21,113 nt of DNA from a virus. The notes beneath the pieces were generated by a model, which saw only the letters and a list, made by a program, of their open reading frames with translations, had not been told where the DNA came from and made no database searches. Location: positions 1-21,113 of IMG/VR virus record IMGVR_UViG_3300028735_000041. One strand, written 5' to 3'. Below, piece after piece: positions 5,077 to 13,887 of the stretch. The translations under genes and the position numbers were made by a program. Within the stretch, counting starts at the first letter, position 1. Every line of letters starts with the position of its first letter.

Positions 5077-6720
5077 TTACAACCATTGTAGCCCTTTAGT
5101 GTTAGCATGAGCGAGGACAAGGGCATCTAAATAGTCTGGAGATTTAAGACCTCGTTTTGCCAGCGACTCTTTAGACTCTATAGCAATCTTGCCATTTGGC
5201 ATAAAATAGTATTTAGGATATGCAAGTTGAGCAACTAGCTTAGGATGATTAGGTATTGAAATCAGTTCAGATATTGGGTACTTAGCAATATTATTAAGAT
5301 GCTCATAAGTTTTTTGAAAGCGGCGGCGCAAATTCCAGTGCAATTCAGCCTTTAGGTTAGCAAAAACCTGTCTGGCATTGCGCTTAAAATCAGGAAGATA
5401 GCGATCTGAAGGCGGATCACCATAATTAACACCACAAAATATATAAGGTATATCCTCAATCAGGTCAAAATTACCAGTCATACCAGCACCAATACCAACA
5501 CAGTCATAATTAAGCAATTGCGTCATTCTCTGCCTGCATTCAAAGTCAGCCTGATATACCTTTTGGGTAACCGTGCCAGAGAAGTCTGCAAATACATTTT
5601 GCACATAGGGGAATCTAGTAGTAATCAGTACAGTCTCATCAGCGCCATCATCTGATACATCAAGACCAGATATAATTGGCATTTCGTGTAACAGATAACT
5701 ATCGTCCTCAGAATGGTCAAACACAGCATTGATAGCGGCTTGTATATATTTGTGAGGAATCACTAGATCAGAATCAGACTGCTGGTAGTCAATATCAATC
5801 TCTAGTGCAACAATAAGAGGATCAAGGATACGACATTGCAGTTCATACCATTCTTGATTTTTGCGCGGGTCATCCTTCCAGTGGAAGGTAAAAACATCCC
5901 ATTCTCCTGAAAAGCGTTTTTTTGCATGAAGTGTATTCATGCCATTAATGGTTGAAGTATAAAAAATAATATTAGAGTTTTGCGAAATTGCACGGTCAAT
6001 AGAATGAGCGTGTTCATAAAAAGCGGCTTCATCTGCATCTCGAACAGTAGATCGCCCGCCTCTGCCCTGATTATCACCCGCCTCACCAATAATTGAAGAG
6101 CCATTTTTGCGGTTAAGTATTTTCAAAAAAGGAGCTTCATAATCTGTTGGGCGAATAATCCATGGTGGCAAGCATTGTAATATAAACCGAATTTTTTCAA
6201 AAATAGAATCAAGATCGCCAAGATTATCAACAGACTGCTCTTTGCGTGAACCAATAGCACCTTTGTAATCTGGTCTAAACAAAAAGTAGAATGTTTGCGA
6301 TGCACAGTTCAGCCATGTAATTCCCGCATCTCTAGACTTTTCAATGACACCACCGCGATTTTTAGCAATATGCTCATCGCGCCATTTTATGTATTCTACT
6401 TGACGCGGAAACATGACAAAGGGAAGGTTAGAAGGCGTTTCACGCGGATCATAAGTCCAGCACCAATCATTGATAAAAGCAACACAATCTTGAGAAATGC
6501 GATTTAACTCAGATTTCTGAGCAATAGGATCATTAGCAAAAAAATCCCACTGCTGTTTGCGACGAATAATGTTGCGACGATGTTCGTCCTTAATTTTAGG
6601 ATTCTCAATTGCTTCAAAAGCACGAAATATCGCATCTGGATACTCACTACTACTACTTTTTACCTTGTTAGGATCGTACTTGGTGATACGAGAAAGACGA
6701 ATACTTTTACCAAAAGACAT
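5077..6720 (-). CDS. terL: Phage terminase large subunit
   Basis: A 547-residue packaging motor that pumps DNA into the prohead and cuts it. The N-terminal ATPase has a Walker A-like EKSRDAGITWL (127-137), in which the first basic residue replaces the classical GK[ST], as in many phage terminases. An acidic pair, D230-E231 in DADEAAF, fills the Walker B position, and YTSTING (254-260) is the coupling motif. The C-terminal RNase H-like nuclease has D354 in SGLDVSDDGADE and the closing SPDYLDALVLA (D529, D532). Length and order are typical of Mu gp28-like enzymes. No good ribosome site precedes the ATG at 6720; the small subunit stops 17 nt upstream, so reinitiation is likely. It converges with the gpG-like gene. 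Confidence 0.92.
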   Translation of the reverse strand: MSFGKSIRLSRITKYDPNKVKSSSSEYPDAIFRAFEAIENPKIKDEHRRNIIRRKQQWDFFANDPIAQKSELNRISQDCVAFINDWCWTYDPRETPSNLPFVMFPRQVEYIKWRDEHIAKNRGGVIEKSRDAGITWLNCASQTFYFLFRPDYKGAIGSRKEQSVDNLGDLDSIFEKIRFILQCLPPWIIRPTDYEAPFLKILNRKNGSSIIGEAGDNQGRGGRSTVRDADEAAFYEHAHSIDRAISQNSNIIFYTSTINGMNTLHAKKRFSGEWDVFTFHWKDDPRKNQEWYELQCRILDPLIVALEIDIDYQQSDSDLVIPHKYIQAAINAVFDHSEDDSYLLHEMPIISGLDVSDDGADETVLITTRFPYVQNVFADFSGTVTQKVYQADFECRQRMTQLLNYDCVGIGAGMTGNFDLIEDIPYIFCGVNYGDPPSDRYLPDFKRNARQVFANLKAELHWNLRRRFQKTYEHLNNIAKYPISELISIPNHPKLVAQLAYPKYYFMPNGKIAIESKESLAKRGLKSPDYLDALVLAHANTKGLQWL

Positions 6721-6737
6721 GGTTGTTTGGCAGTATG

Positions 6738-7325
6738 CTACTTGTTGCCACTAGATAGTAAAGACCTTACTTGATTATAGGCATCATTGAGTATGTTATC
6801 AATTTGTTCTGCTGTCTCCGCTGGAATTATGCCAGCATCTTTAAGATCAGCGATCGCCTTTACTTCTGCAATTGCAGAAGGCAGTAGTTCTTCATCTAAT
6901 GCTGATATTTGCTCAATAATGTCGAGCATATCCCGTATCTTCCAATTAAGTTGATCAATAGGTGTATTAACCATGCGCTCCACCTTTTCGTATAGCGTTT
7001 CCCGCATTTGCCACTTGCGTTCTCTTGCCTCCTCGGCACGAGATTTCCAGCGCCTAGCGATCATATTTTTGCGAGCAACTGCTTGTTTCCGCTCCTCTTC
7101 TTCCCATTCAGCATCAAAAGAGGCACAGCGATCATCCCAGTTCCACGCCTTAAAAGCCCTTGTCCAGTCATAAGGCAAGGACTGATTTATTGCAATACCA
7201 TATTGCTTGCAGAAATCACAGTACGCAGCATATAAAGAACGCTTTTTGCCAAGCCGCAGATAACAAATAAAGCGATAGTAATCGTGTAATGGTTCGTATG
7301 GTAATTTTGGCGGCAGTTCTGGCAT
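6738..7325 (-). CDS. terS: Phage terminase small subunit (probable)
   Basis: A 195-residue protein immediately before TerL in the same strand. Small subunits bind the packaging site and recruit the large subunit. The segment YDWTRAFKAWNWDDRCASFDAEWEEEE (about residues 52-78) has the W-x-W-x2-R...F-D/E pattern found in N-terminal DNA-binding regions of several phage small terminases. It is followed by a long charged helical region (KQAVARKNMIARRWKSRAEEAR onward) suited to oligomerisation. The C-terminal part is acidic and helical. The call rests on that motif, the size and the position, not on a catalytic signature. The start is 6 nt after the stop of the upstream gene, again suggesting coupled translation. 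Confidence 0.78.
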   Translation of the reverse strand: MPELPPKLPYEPLHDYYRFICYLRLGKKRSLYAAYCDFCKQYGIAINQSLPYDWTRAFKAWNWDDRCASFDAEWEEEERKQAVARKNMIARRWKSRAEEARERKWQMRETLYEKVERMVNTPIDQLNWKIRDMLDIIEQISALDEELLPSAIAEVKAIADLKDAGIIPAETAEQIDNILNDAYNQVRSLLSSGNK

Positions 7326-7331
7326 CGGCTA

Positions 7332-8288
7332 CTAAAACTCTGGTATATCAAAAAACGATGGATTTGTGCGCTCATTCACAACATTCGCAATGAAATCCTC
7401 AACTAATTGTATCATCTGTTCATATTGACTAGGCATAAGGTCGTAAACAGTGTCAGCATGAAAATTATGTCTGCACAGGTCGATAATCACATTTTTAGGA
7501 TTAGCAATTTTCTCCTGTTTCATCTTTGCCGCCAGTGCATTCAACCGCTCCTTGTACTCCGTTAAGTCTAGTACACTGCTGGCTGGCTTGGGAGGTGTAA
7601 TGCTACGCACTTTGGTTTCAAAAATCGGAGGATCAGATGGTTTACTATTGCTGGCTGTATGGCTTTTTACAGCATTAACAATCTCGTCAGAAATAGCAGG
7701 CAGATTCAGTTTGTGCAGAATGGCATTTATAGCATCAGTACAACAACTTAACCACTTTTCCATATTAAAAGCATCAGTTATAGTAAGTACAAGACCTCCA
7801 TGTACATCCCATACATCAAAAAATACCAATGTTTTCTTGTCCTCACTCATTCTTGGCAAAATATAGATTGGTTCATTGATGTCAGTAATACGGCGCAAAC
7901 GGTCAACAAGCGACATAGCGGAAACTGTAAACAAACCCATCTCAATCCTATATGTAAAATCTGCTTCTACGGTGATCACTAGCTTGTAATCGCCTTCTTT
8001 GCCGTATCCATCATTGTAGTTTTTGTAATAAATAAGCAGATTCTTTAGATTCCCGTACAACGCCATGCCATTTTCGCCAAATGGCTTGCTTACATACTTG
8101 CCAGTGTCAGGATTGTAGCAACTTTCGTACCACACCTGACCAGACTCGCCTTTTACAAAAATGTTGCGCTGACGACTTTTAGGAGGAGGAACTAAACCCT
8201 TGACTTCATTGGTTGACCCGCTGCTAATGCTGACTAGCGCCGCCGCAAAATTTTTCAAAACTTGTATCTCGCTGTCCGTAAACTGCAT
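7332..8288 (-). CDS. Hypothetical phage protein with acidic FDIPEF tail
   Basis: A 318-residue protein that I do not recognise. The start is taken at the ATG at 8286-8288 because GGTGAT on the minus strand, complementary to the 16S rRNA end, lies 4 nt before it; GTG and ATG codons just upstream (8297, 8294) are alternatives. The first half has a strand-rich look (WYESCYNPDTGKYVSKPFG, YKLVITVEADFTYRIEMG). A linker near residue 215-235 is rich in Pro and Ser, and the last part is helical. The end, NPSFFDIPEF, is reminiscent of the acidic, Phe-ended tips of single-stranded DNA-binding proteins, but that is weak evidence. It has its own TGTGCTATAGT promoter element and precedes the terminase genes. 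Confidence 0.72.
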   Translation of the reverse strand: MQFTDSEIQVLKNFAAALVSISSGSTNEVKGLVPPPKSRQRNIFVKGESGQVWYESCYNPDTGKYVSKPFGENGMALYGNLKNLLIYYKNYNDGYGKEGDYKLVITVEADFTYRIEMGLFTVSAMSLVDRLRRITDINEPIYILPRMSEDKKTLVFFDVWDVHGGLVLTITDAFNMEKWLSCCTDAINAILHKLNLPAISDEIVNAVKSHTASNSKPSDPPIFETKVRSITPPKPASSVLDLTEYKERLNALAAKMKQEKIANPKNVIIDLCRHNFHADTVYDLMPSQYEQMIQLVEDFIANVVNERTNPSFFDIPEF

Positions 8289-8314
8289 AACCATCACCCA
8301 TATACAACAAAAAT

Positions 8315-8325
8315 ACTATAGCACA
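8315..8325 (-). promoter_or_regulatory. Extended -10 promoter TGTGCTATAGT
   Basis: The minus strand reads TGTGCTATAGT just after the stop of the 8335-8850 gene and 27 nt before the start chosen for the downstream gene. The leader contains TTTTTGTTGT, like the leaders at 15165 and 16251. It would give the terminase segment its own transcript. Confidence 0.55.
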
Positions 8326-8334
8326 TTTATTTTG

Positions 8335-8850
8335 TCAGGTAAGGGGGTCTGGTATTGGGCGGATTGTGCCATCAGGATAAAGCGGCAGGATGAACTTAGT
8401 GATTACTGAGGCGGTAATATCTGCAACCCAGACATTAGGTGCATCAATATTCTGTCTTAGCGATCGCCGAAAGCCGTTACGATGATCTGCAATAACATCA
8501 TATATAAAGCCATACGACCGTGATTGAGCGGTACGCTTAAAAGAAGCGATCGCCTGAGTGAGGTTAATCATCTCCATTGCCGAAGATTGATTAGCACTCG
8601 CTTCAGAATCGTAAACAGTAGCCAGCAGAAGATCAGAGCGCAGGATACAGAATAAGCAGTTTGGAGATGACCGTTTTTCAGGATCAAGCTGGATAGCATT
8701 GGGATCAACAATAGCAAAGCGATCACCGACAATTGAAGAGTAGTAATCTGGTCTATCAGACACTGCAAGTGCAGAAGCAAGATAATTAGATAATGCTTCA
8801 AGGTGCAGTTTAATTGCGGTAGCGTAATCGCTAGTTAAAGAAATCTCCAT
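8335..8850 (-). CDS. Hypothetical phage protein
   Basis: A 171-residue protein of unknown function. It starts 2 nt after the stop of the large 8853-12224 gene and has no ribosome site of its own, so it is probably translated by coupling. The N-terminus is helical (SDYATAIKLHLEALSNYLASALAV). A central strand region around GDRFAIVDPNAI leads to a segment with two cysteines (CLFC), and the C-terminal part ends PLYPDGTIRPIPDPLT. The size and place between a large internal protein and the terminases would suit a tail or neck component, but no family signature supports it. There is no signal peptide or membrane segment. Confidence 0.68.
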   Translation of the reverse strand: MEISLTSDYATAIKLHLEALSNYLASALAVSDRPDYYSSIVGDRFAIVDPNAIQLDPEKRSSPNCLFCILRSDLLLATVYDSEASANQSSAMEMINLTQAIASFKRTAQSRSYGFIYDVIADHRNGFRRSLRQNIDAPNVWVADITASVITKFILPLYPDGTIRPIPDPLT

Positions 8851-8852
8851 AG

Positions 8853-11800
8853 TTATAAATAATTTTTAATAAATGGATTCCATTTTGCATATTGTTTGCC
8901 AGAACGGGATGCTTGGTTTTTTGTACGATTAGTTGCCGCCTTTTGTTGTGGCGAGAGTTTATCCCAGACTCTTTTTGGCAGATAGCGTCCTCTTTGGTCT
9001 CGAGGTCGGTCAACAGCCTTTTTAGGATCAGCATAGTTCCAGTCCTCCTTTGACCACTTTGAAAGACTGCGCTGTTTATCAGTTTTACCGCCTTTGTAGC
9101 CTCCACCAGCGGCTTCGTAGCGTTGCACCAATAACTGCGACTTCCTAGCAGACCATTGACCAGCACTACCGCCCTTAGTACCCGCCATAAGCGCTTGCTT
9201 AATGCGTTCTCTTAATTTCGGCTTAGTATATACGGTACTATCTGAACGCTCTTCTGAACGGTTAGCTGATTGTCTTGCGGTGATTATAGAATCAGCACCA
9301 ATGGTCTCCAGCCATCTTTTAGCAGCATCTTTTGCGCGTTGCAATGTTGGCAGGCGAGATTCAAAAACAGTAGATTTTTTTTCACCATACTGTTTACCTC
9401 GCACTTTGTATGTATTGTCATTATTTCTAGTAATTTTTGTCTCAACAACGCCATCATCTACGCTATAGCGATAGATTCTACCATTGTCTGTGGTTACTAT
9501 TTCAGTATTTTTACGCATATCCTCAACAAGAGACCGATATTGTGCCTGCCGTTCTTCAATAGATAACATCTGTCCACCACTTGCAACAGCGCTTGAACGG
9601 CTTGATGCAGTCTTTTTATCGGTACTAGCAGGAGGTTTTTGTGTCCTACTACTTTTCGGTGTAGCGACAGGATTTGGTGTTACTGGTTTACTAATAGGTG
9701 TATCAACTGGAGCAGTCTTTTTATCGGTACTAGCAAGAGATTTTTGTGTCCTACTACTTTTTGGTGCGTCAGCAGGACTTGGTGCGTCAGCAGGAGGAGA
9801 TACTGTTTCTTGTGCTTGTGCAGGAGTTATTTCTGTTTGCTTTTTGGCAGTGGCATTAGGTCTGGATTTCTGAGTAGTTGGCGTTGTTGTTGTAACCTCT
9901 GCTGGCGCAACTGAACGAATTGTTGCATCACCGTCTCGACTTGTTCTATTGTTAGGTTGTCTAGTATTTCTTGCATTTGGTTTAGCACTTGTTGTAGGCT
10001 TGTCTGGCAACGGCGGACTGGCTACTAAATCTACCGCCGATTCGGTTGATGATTGAGCTAATGGCTGTTTAGATTTGGTATATTGCATCATCATTCTACC
10101 AAAAATATCGACCTCTTCTAAATATTTCTTTGCCTCTGCATCGTCCATTTTGGTCATGCTTTGTGCTGTGGGGATGATTATTTCTTTGATTAATGGACTA
10201 GAAGGGTCAGAAAGGTTGTAATTTACCCAATTCTTAATGTCTTTGATTTGCGCCGTTGCTTCTTCAACTTCTAGTCCTGATAGATTATTTAATGCCGATT
10301 CTAGCAATGGATTTACACGCGCCGCATCGCCAGAGGCACTACGCTGAACCGCTTTTGTAAGCATACTCGCATCCTGTAGCGGCTTAAGCATGGTCGAGTT
10401 AATCATAGCTAGTCTTTCAGCATTTCTCTTTAGCTCTTGACTACTAAAGCCGCTACCATCCTCAAACAGGCTTAACTGCTCTTTTGCTTGCTCTATCCGT
10501 CCCATTTCTTTCAATGTTGGCAGTCCCTTGACCAAATAATCAAACTCATCCTGCGCCATATTTGATAGCTTAGGCTTAATTATACTTAGCAAAAATTCCT
10601 GATCATCATTATTGATCTCACCATCTTTGGCATACTTACCCATCTTGATCGCTATACCTTCAGGCAGTGTACCCTCCCTGTACCAATTCCATGCACTATC
10701 ACCAAGCGACGCAAGAGCAACTGCATTCCTGCCAGTCTGCGATTGCATTAAGGTAGATGCGTACTGTTTATTGATGCTTAGATTTTCATTATCAGCGATC
10801 GTCCGCATTAATACTGCCGCATCATAGTTTGTACCGCGATCATCCGCAATATTAAGCATTGCACCAAGCAGTTTTGCCTCCTGTGCAGTCTCAACCTGCA
10901 AGTAGTTCACAGCAACATCAGGTACTTTTGTCCTTTTTGCTAAATCTAAGCGATTATGTCCGTTGACAACATAAGTATTACCATCATTAGGATCAACCCA
11001 GACATCAAGCGCACCTGCTACTAATTCTCTATATTCCGTCTGTTCCTTTAGCGATCTGGTTGAACCAGTCTCACTATCCTGCATTTGCTTATACTGAAAC
11101 CGAGTAGGATCAACCTTGATGGAATCTGGTGGAAGGCGGTCAATAGATAATGTTCCAGACTGAAATTGTTCTTTTGCATTACTTATTGGTGATTCTCCAA
11201 TTAATCTCAATGCCTGCTTACGCCTTCCTTCTAAAGCGGCTTGCAAGTTTGATGCTTGATTTTGCAGTTGCAGCAGTTCTCCAACCCGTTCGTCAGATAT
11301 ATCGTTTTTGTCCTTGTCTTTTATCTCACTACCTACATCTGATATTTCGTCTTTTAGGTTTTTAAGGGTATCCTCATACTTCCAAATGTCTTCTTTAAGT
11401 TGCTCAATCAGTTGTTTGTCCACTGTTTCTGGACTAGCTTCTTCTGGACTAGCTTCATGCTTTCTTACTTGTTCTTCTATTTCTTCTGCTTCCGAAAGCA
11501 ACTGTTCAGCCTGCCTTGATGGAGACTGCTCTAAAAAAAATGGTTTCGGACTAGGTGGTGAACTAGGTGGAGTAGATGGTGGAGTGGGCGGCGGACTAGG
11601 TGGTGGGCTAGATGGTGGACTAGGTGGTGGACTAGGTGGAGTAGATGGTGGAGTGGGCGGCGGACTAGATGGTGAACTGGAAGGAAATTTGGAGGATTTT
11701 GGTTTAGGTGGCAAAATATCTTGCGCTATTCTCTTTCCAAGATCAATAACTGTCGGATTTGTACCAGCCAACAATCCGCCTGCTATGCCAGCACCTACAA

Positions 11801-12224
11801 TAGTAGCTGGTGCTTTTAGTTTGTCTAAAATATCATTATCTATTGGTTCTGTTAAAACCCTTTCGGGATAAGGATTTTCTCCCTTTTCAACATTGGCATT
11901 ACGCATTCCAATCGCCGCAGACAGTCCTATACCAGCCGCACCAGCAAGAGCCAAATTCCCCATAAATTCTTTCAAATCTTTGCCGCTGACAACCGCTTGT
12001 GCGGAACTTTCGCTAAGACCACTTCTGCATTTGTGTTTTTTAGGAATGCAAATCACTTTGCCATCATCAGAAACGCAGGCTTTACCAATTTTGCAGACAG
12101 GATTTACACCATCAAACCTCATTAAAACATTTGCCATGCCCGCCGTATAATGCGGTGTTTTTGCTTGTTTATTTGTTGATTTTGTAATTTGCGCTAGATT
12201 AGCACTGATTAGTGATGATAACAT
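8853..12224 (-). CDS. Large multidomain phage 'polyvalent-type' protein with ParB-like and DUF5872-like domains
   Basis: A 1123-residue mosaic. In order: a four-cysteine cassette (C44, C50, C59, C66); two Gly/Ala-rich hydrophobic stretches (about 88-108 and 137-154); a Pro/Ser tract (181-228); and a coiled-coil-like charged region (235-345). Then comes a ParB-like domain (about 363-475) with VDP, DPNDGNTYVVNGHNRLDLA and V-V-x-Y, followed by a helical middle and a low-complexity linker with two copies of SSRTQK-x2-ASTDKKTA. The C-terminal domain (about 999-1118) has GGSAGQWSARK, SLSKWSKEDW, RYLPKRVWDKLSP and ATNR, which I recognise as the DUF5872-type pattern seen in phages and giant viruses. 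Proteins of this build have been called polyvalent proteins and may be injected with DNA; that role is inference here. The ATG at 12224 has GGGAGGA 6 nt upstream and overlaps the previous gene by 26 nt. Confidence 0.85.
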   Translation of the reverse strand: MLSSLISANLAQITKSTNKQAKTPHYTAGMANVLMRFDGVNPVCKIGKACVSDDGKVICIPKKHKCRSGLSESSAQAVVSGKDLKEFMGNLALAGAAGIGLSAAIGMRNANVEKGENPYPERVLTEPIDNDILDKLKAPATIVGAGIAGGLLAGTNPTVIDLGKRIAQDILPPKPKSSKFPSSSPSSPPPTPPSTPPSPPPSPPSSPPPSPPPTPPSTPPSSPPSPKPFFLEQSPSRQAEQLLSEAEEIEEQVRKHEASPEEASPETVDKQLIEQLKEDIWKYEDTLKNLKDEISDVGSEIKDKDKNDISDERVGELLQLQNQASNLQAALEGRRKQALRLIGESPISNAKEQFQSGTLSIDRLPPDSIKVDPTRFQYKQMQDSETGSTRSLKEQTEYRELVAGALDVWVDPNDGNTYVVNGHNRLDLAKRTKVPDVAVNYLQVETAQEAKLLGAMLNIADDRGTNYDAAVLMRTIADNENLSINKQYASTLMQSQTGRNAVALASLGDSAWNWYREGTLPEGIAIKMGKYAKDGEINNDDQEFLLSIIKPKLSNMAQDEFDYLVKGLPTLKEMGRIEQAKEQLSLFEDGSGFSSQELKRNAERLAMINSTMLKPLQDASMLTKAVQRSASGDAARVNPLLESALNNLSGLEVEEATAQIKDIKNWVNYNLSDPSSPLIKEIIIPTAQSMTKMDDAEAKKYLEEVDIFGRMMMQYTKSKQPLAQSSTESAVDLVASPPLPDKPTTSAKPNARNTRQPNNRTSRDGDATIRSVAPAEVTTTTPTTQKSRPNATAKKQTEITPAQAQETVSPPADAPSPADAPKSSRTQKSLASTDKKTAPVDTPISKPVTPNPVATPKSSRTQKPPASTDKKTASSRSSAVASGGQMLSIEERQAQYRSLVEDMRKNTEIVTTDNGRIYRYSVDDGVVETKITRNNDNTYKVRGKQYGEKKSTVFESRLPTLQRAKDAAKRWLETIGADSIITARQSANRSEERSDSTVYTKPKLRERIKQALMAGTKGGSAGQWSARKSQLLVQRYEAAGGGYKGGKTDKQRSLSKWSKEDWNYADPKKAVDRPRDQRGRYLPKRVWDKLSPQQKAATNRTKNQASRSGKQYAKWNPFIKNYL
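11541..11684 (-). repeat. Proline/serine-coding low-complexity repeat
   Basis: It encodes residues 181-228 of the large protein, built from PPSPP, PPTPP and PSTPP units. The DNA holds a roughly 40-bp segment that is repeated almost exactly, consistent with slippage expansion. It is probably a flexible extended linker between the membrane-like N-terminal region and the coiled coil. Confidence 0.8.
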
Positions 12225-13764
12225 CCGCTATCCTCCCTCTTTTCGCTTTTGCTCGTACTGCACCTTTTAACACTGGTTGAAAGCGAAATAATGAATTGAT
12301 TACACCATACGCTTTTTGGTAACCTAGATTATATGGAATGTCATCCACATCAATTATATAGTCCGCTATACTATCATTCCGCCGCCTCATTGCAGAAATT
12401 AAATTCTTAGTTCTTTGCAACAATGACATAAAGTTTGTGCCTGCGGGTGTTTTTCTTTTATACCTTTCTAGTTCTGATACTAATTCCTGCAATTTCTTTA
12501 CTCTATTCTGGTAATATGCAGTTTCAGTTCCAGCCTTTTCTGCATAAGCCGATAAGTCCTGCTGTGCTTTGTCAGCAATTTTTTGTATTTCTTCAAGATA
12601 TGCCTGTTTCTTCTCTTCGGCTGATTTTGCCTTAAACTCAGGAGTATTTCGTGTTTTTGAACGGACGAAAGATTCGTATTGTATTGGGTCTGGAATTGCT
12701 GTCCATTCACGCTGTAATGCACTGCGATTGCCCCTTGATGAGCGCATCAAAGATGGTGGTAATAGTCCTTTTGTCTGGATGCCACTAATTTGTGGCGTAA
12801 TATATTGTTCTGGCTCATTATTTTGTTCTACATTTTCTTTTGCTTCATCTTTTGTATCAGGCTTATTGCTAACGGCATCTATATCAACTTTTGAGGCAAT
12901 ATTCTCTCCAAAAACGGATGGTTCACGGACACCTTGTTGCTTAGTATTCTCTTGACTTTCCTGTTGGCTTTCCCGCAGACTAGGCACTTGATTAGTCGGT
13001 TGAGGAGGTTGTGTTCTGGTGTTTTGGACAGACTGTTGAGTTTGCCGATCTGCCTGCGTTTGATATGAAGTCGGCTGAGCAGACTGTTGAACAGTTGGCG
13101 ATGTGGTCGGCTGAGCAGGTTGTCTTGTAGGATTTTGGACAGATTGTTGAGTTTGCTGACTAGACTGCGCTTGATTAGTCGGTTGAGCAGGTTGTGTTCT
13201 GGTGTTTTGGACAGATTGTTGAGTTTGCTGACTAGACTGCGTTTGATATGAAGTCGGAGTACTATTAATGTATTGATTTATACGATCGCGCAAACCACCA
13301 CTAAGTCCGTATCCAGCACCTACTGCTCCTGCAAGCAATGCAGAACCTAGTATAGGAGCAACATAATTTTCAGTTGTATTATTTATGCCCTTAGACAATT
13401 GTTGAGCAATTGTTTGTCCAAGTCCTTTGTCCAGCGACGATGCCTGACGATTACGATAGCGTTCGGACACTGGTTCATTTTCATCAATATTAGGCTGGCT
13501 TCTTCTGCTTAGTGCGCCGAGCAATGCCATACCACCTGCGCCCGCCAAAGCGACAGCACCGCCCACCTTTGCTGCTTGCATCAGTCCAGTACCAATTGGC
13601 AGTTCAGGTAGAACACTGCTATTTGTATTGCACTTACTGGATTTAGGGATGCAAACTATCTGACCAGAGCGCTGTACGCATGGTTTCCCTATCTTGCAAA
13701 CAGGCGGCTTTGTAAAGCGAGATTCGCCTTTGTATAGTAATTTATTGTACTCTTGGCTTCTCAT
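12199..13764 (-). CDS. Cys-cassette, Gln/Thr-repeat phage protein
   Basis: A 521-residue protein of unknown function that shares its front-end design with the next gene. The N-terminal cassette has C23, C29, C38 and C45, with the same C-x5-C-x8-C-x6-C spacing and matching VCKIGK-x-C and VCIPK or ICIPK blocks. Two Gly/Ala-rich hydrophobic stretches follow (about 65-86 and 136-156). Residues 170-259 are a Gln/Thr/Ser-rich repeat (QTQQSVQN recurring three times). After an acidic linker the C-terminal 190 residues are helical and charged, with a coiled-coil-like KKLQELVSELERYKRK. It is the first gene of the long minus-strand run and overlaps the next by 26 nt. A structural or internal virion protein is a fair guess. 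No ribosome site is obvious at 13764. Confidence 0.8.
   Translation of the reverse strand: MRSQEYNKLLYKGESRFTKPPVCKIGKPCVQRSGQIVCIPKSSKCNTNSSVLPELPIGTGLMQAAKVGGAVALAGAGGMALLGALSRRSQPNIDENEPVSERYRNRQASSLDKGLGQTIAQQLSKGINNTTENYVAPILGSALLAGAVGAGYGLSGGLRDRINQYINSTPTSYQTQSSQQTQQSVQNTRTQPAQPTNQAQSSQQTQQSVQNPTRQPAQPTTSPTVQQSAQPTSYQTQADRQTQQSVQNTRTQPPQPTNQVPSLRESQQESQENTKQQGVREPSVFGENIASKVDIDAVSNKPDTKDEAKENVEQNNEPEQYITPQISGIQTKGLLPPSLMRSSRGNRSALQREWTAIPDPIQYESFVRSKTRNTPEFKAKSAEEKKQAYLEEIQKIADKAQQDLSAYAEKAGTETAYYQNRVKKLQELVSELERYKRKTPAGTNFMSLLQRTKNLISAMRRRNDSIADYIIDVDDIPYNLGYQKAYGVINSLFRFQPVLKGAVRAKAKRGRIADVIITNQC
12988..13257 (-). repeat. Tandem repeat coding for Gln-rich units
   Basis: Three imperfect copies of a unit containing S-x-QTQQSVQN-x-RTQP-x-QPT, at protein residues about 170-200, 200-230 and 231-259. 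The copies are near-identical at DNA level in places, suggesting recent duplication, and they predict a disordered linker. Confidence 0.8.
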
Positions 13765-13887
13765 TTAACAAAACAGGCTATGCTCTTGACAGGCATACAA
13801 TTTTTCTTGATTATGATAACATACTATTAATTAGCGCTCAGGCACTACAGCAATTAAAAATAAGAAGCAAATATGAGGACATCTAAA
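13765..13887. promoter_or_regulatory. Divergent control region between two opposed transcripts
   Basis: This 123-bp gap separates the long minus-strand run from a plus-strand pair. A consensus TTGACA at 13786-13791 (plus) is followed by GATTAT at 17 nt or TATGAT at 20 nt spacing. The stretch 13800-13835 is AT-rich. I see no strong minus-strand promoter, although both directions must be served from here or nearby. Confidence 0.4.

Noticed and set aside
11308-11871. Glycine-rich plus-strand frame
   Set aside because: It is the complement of the proline/serine-coding repeat of the large minus-strand gene, and its GGG-L-G pattern follows directly from that.
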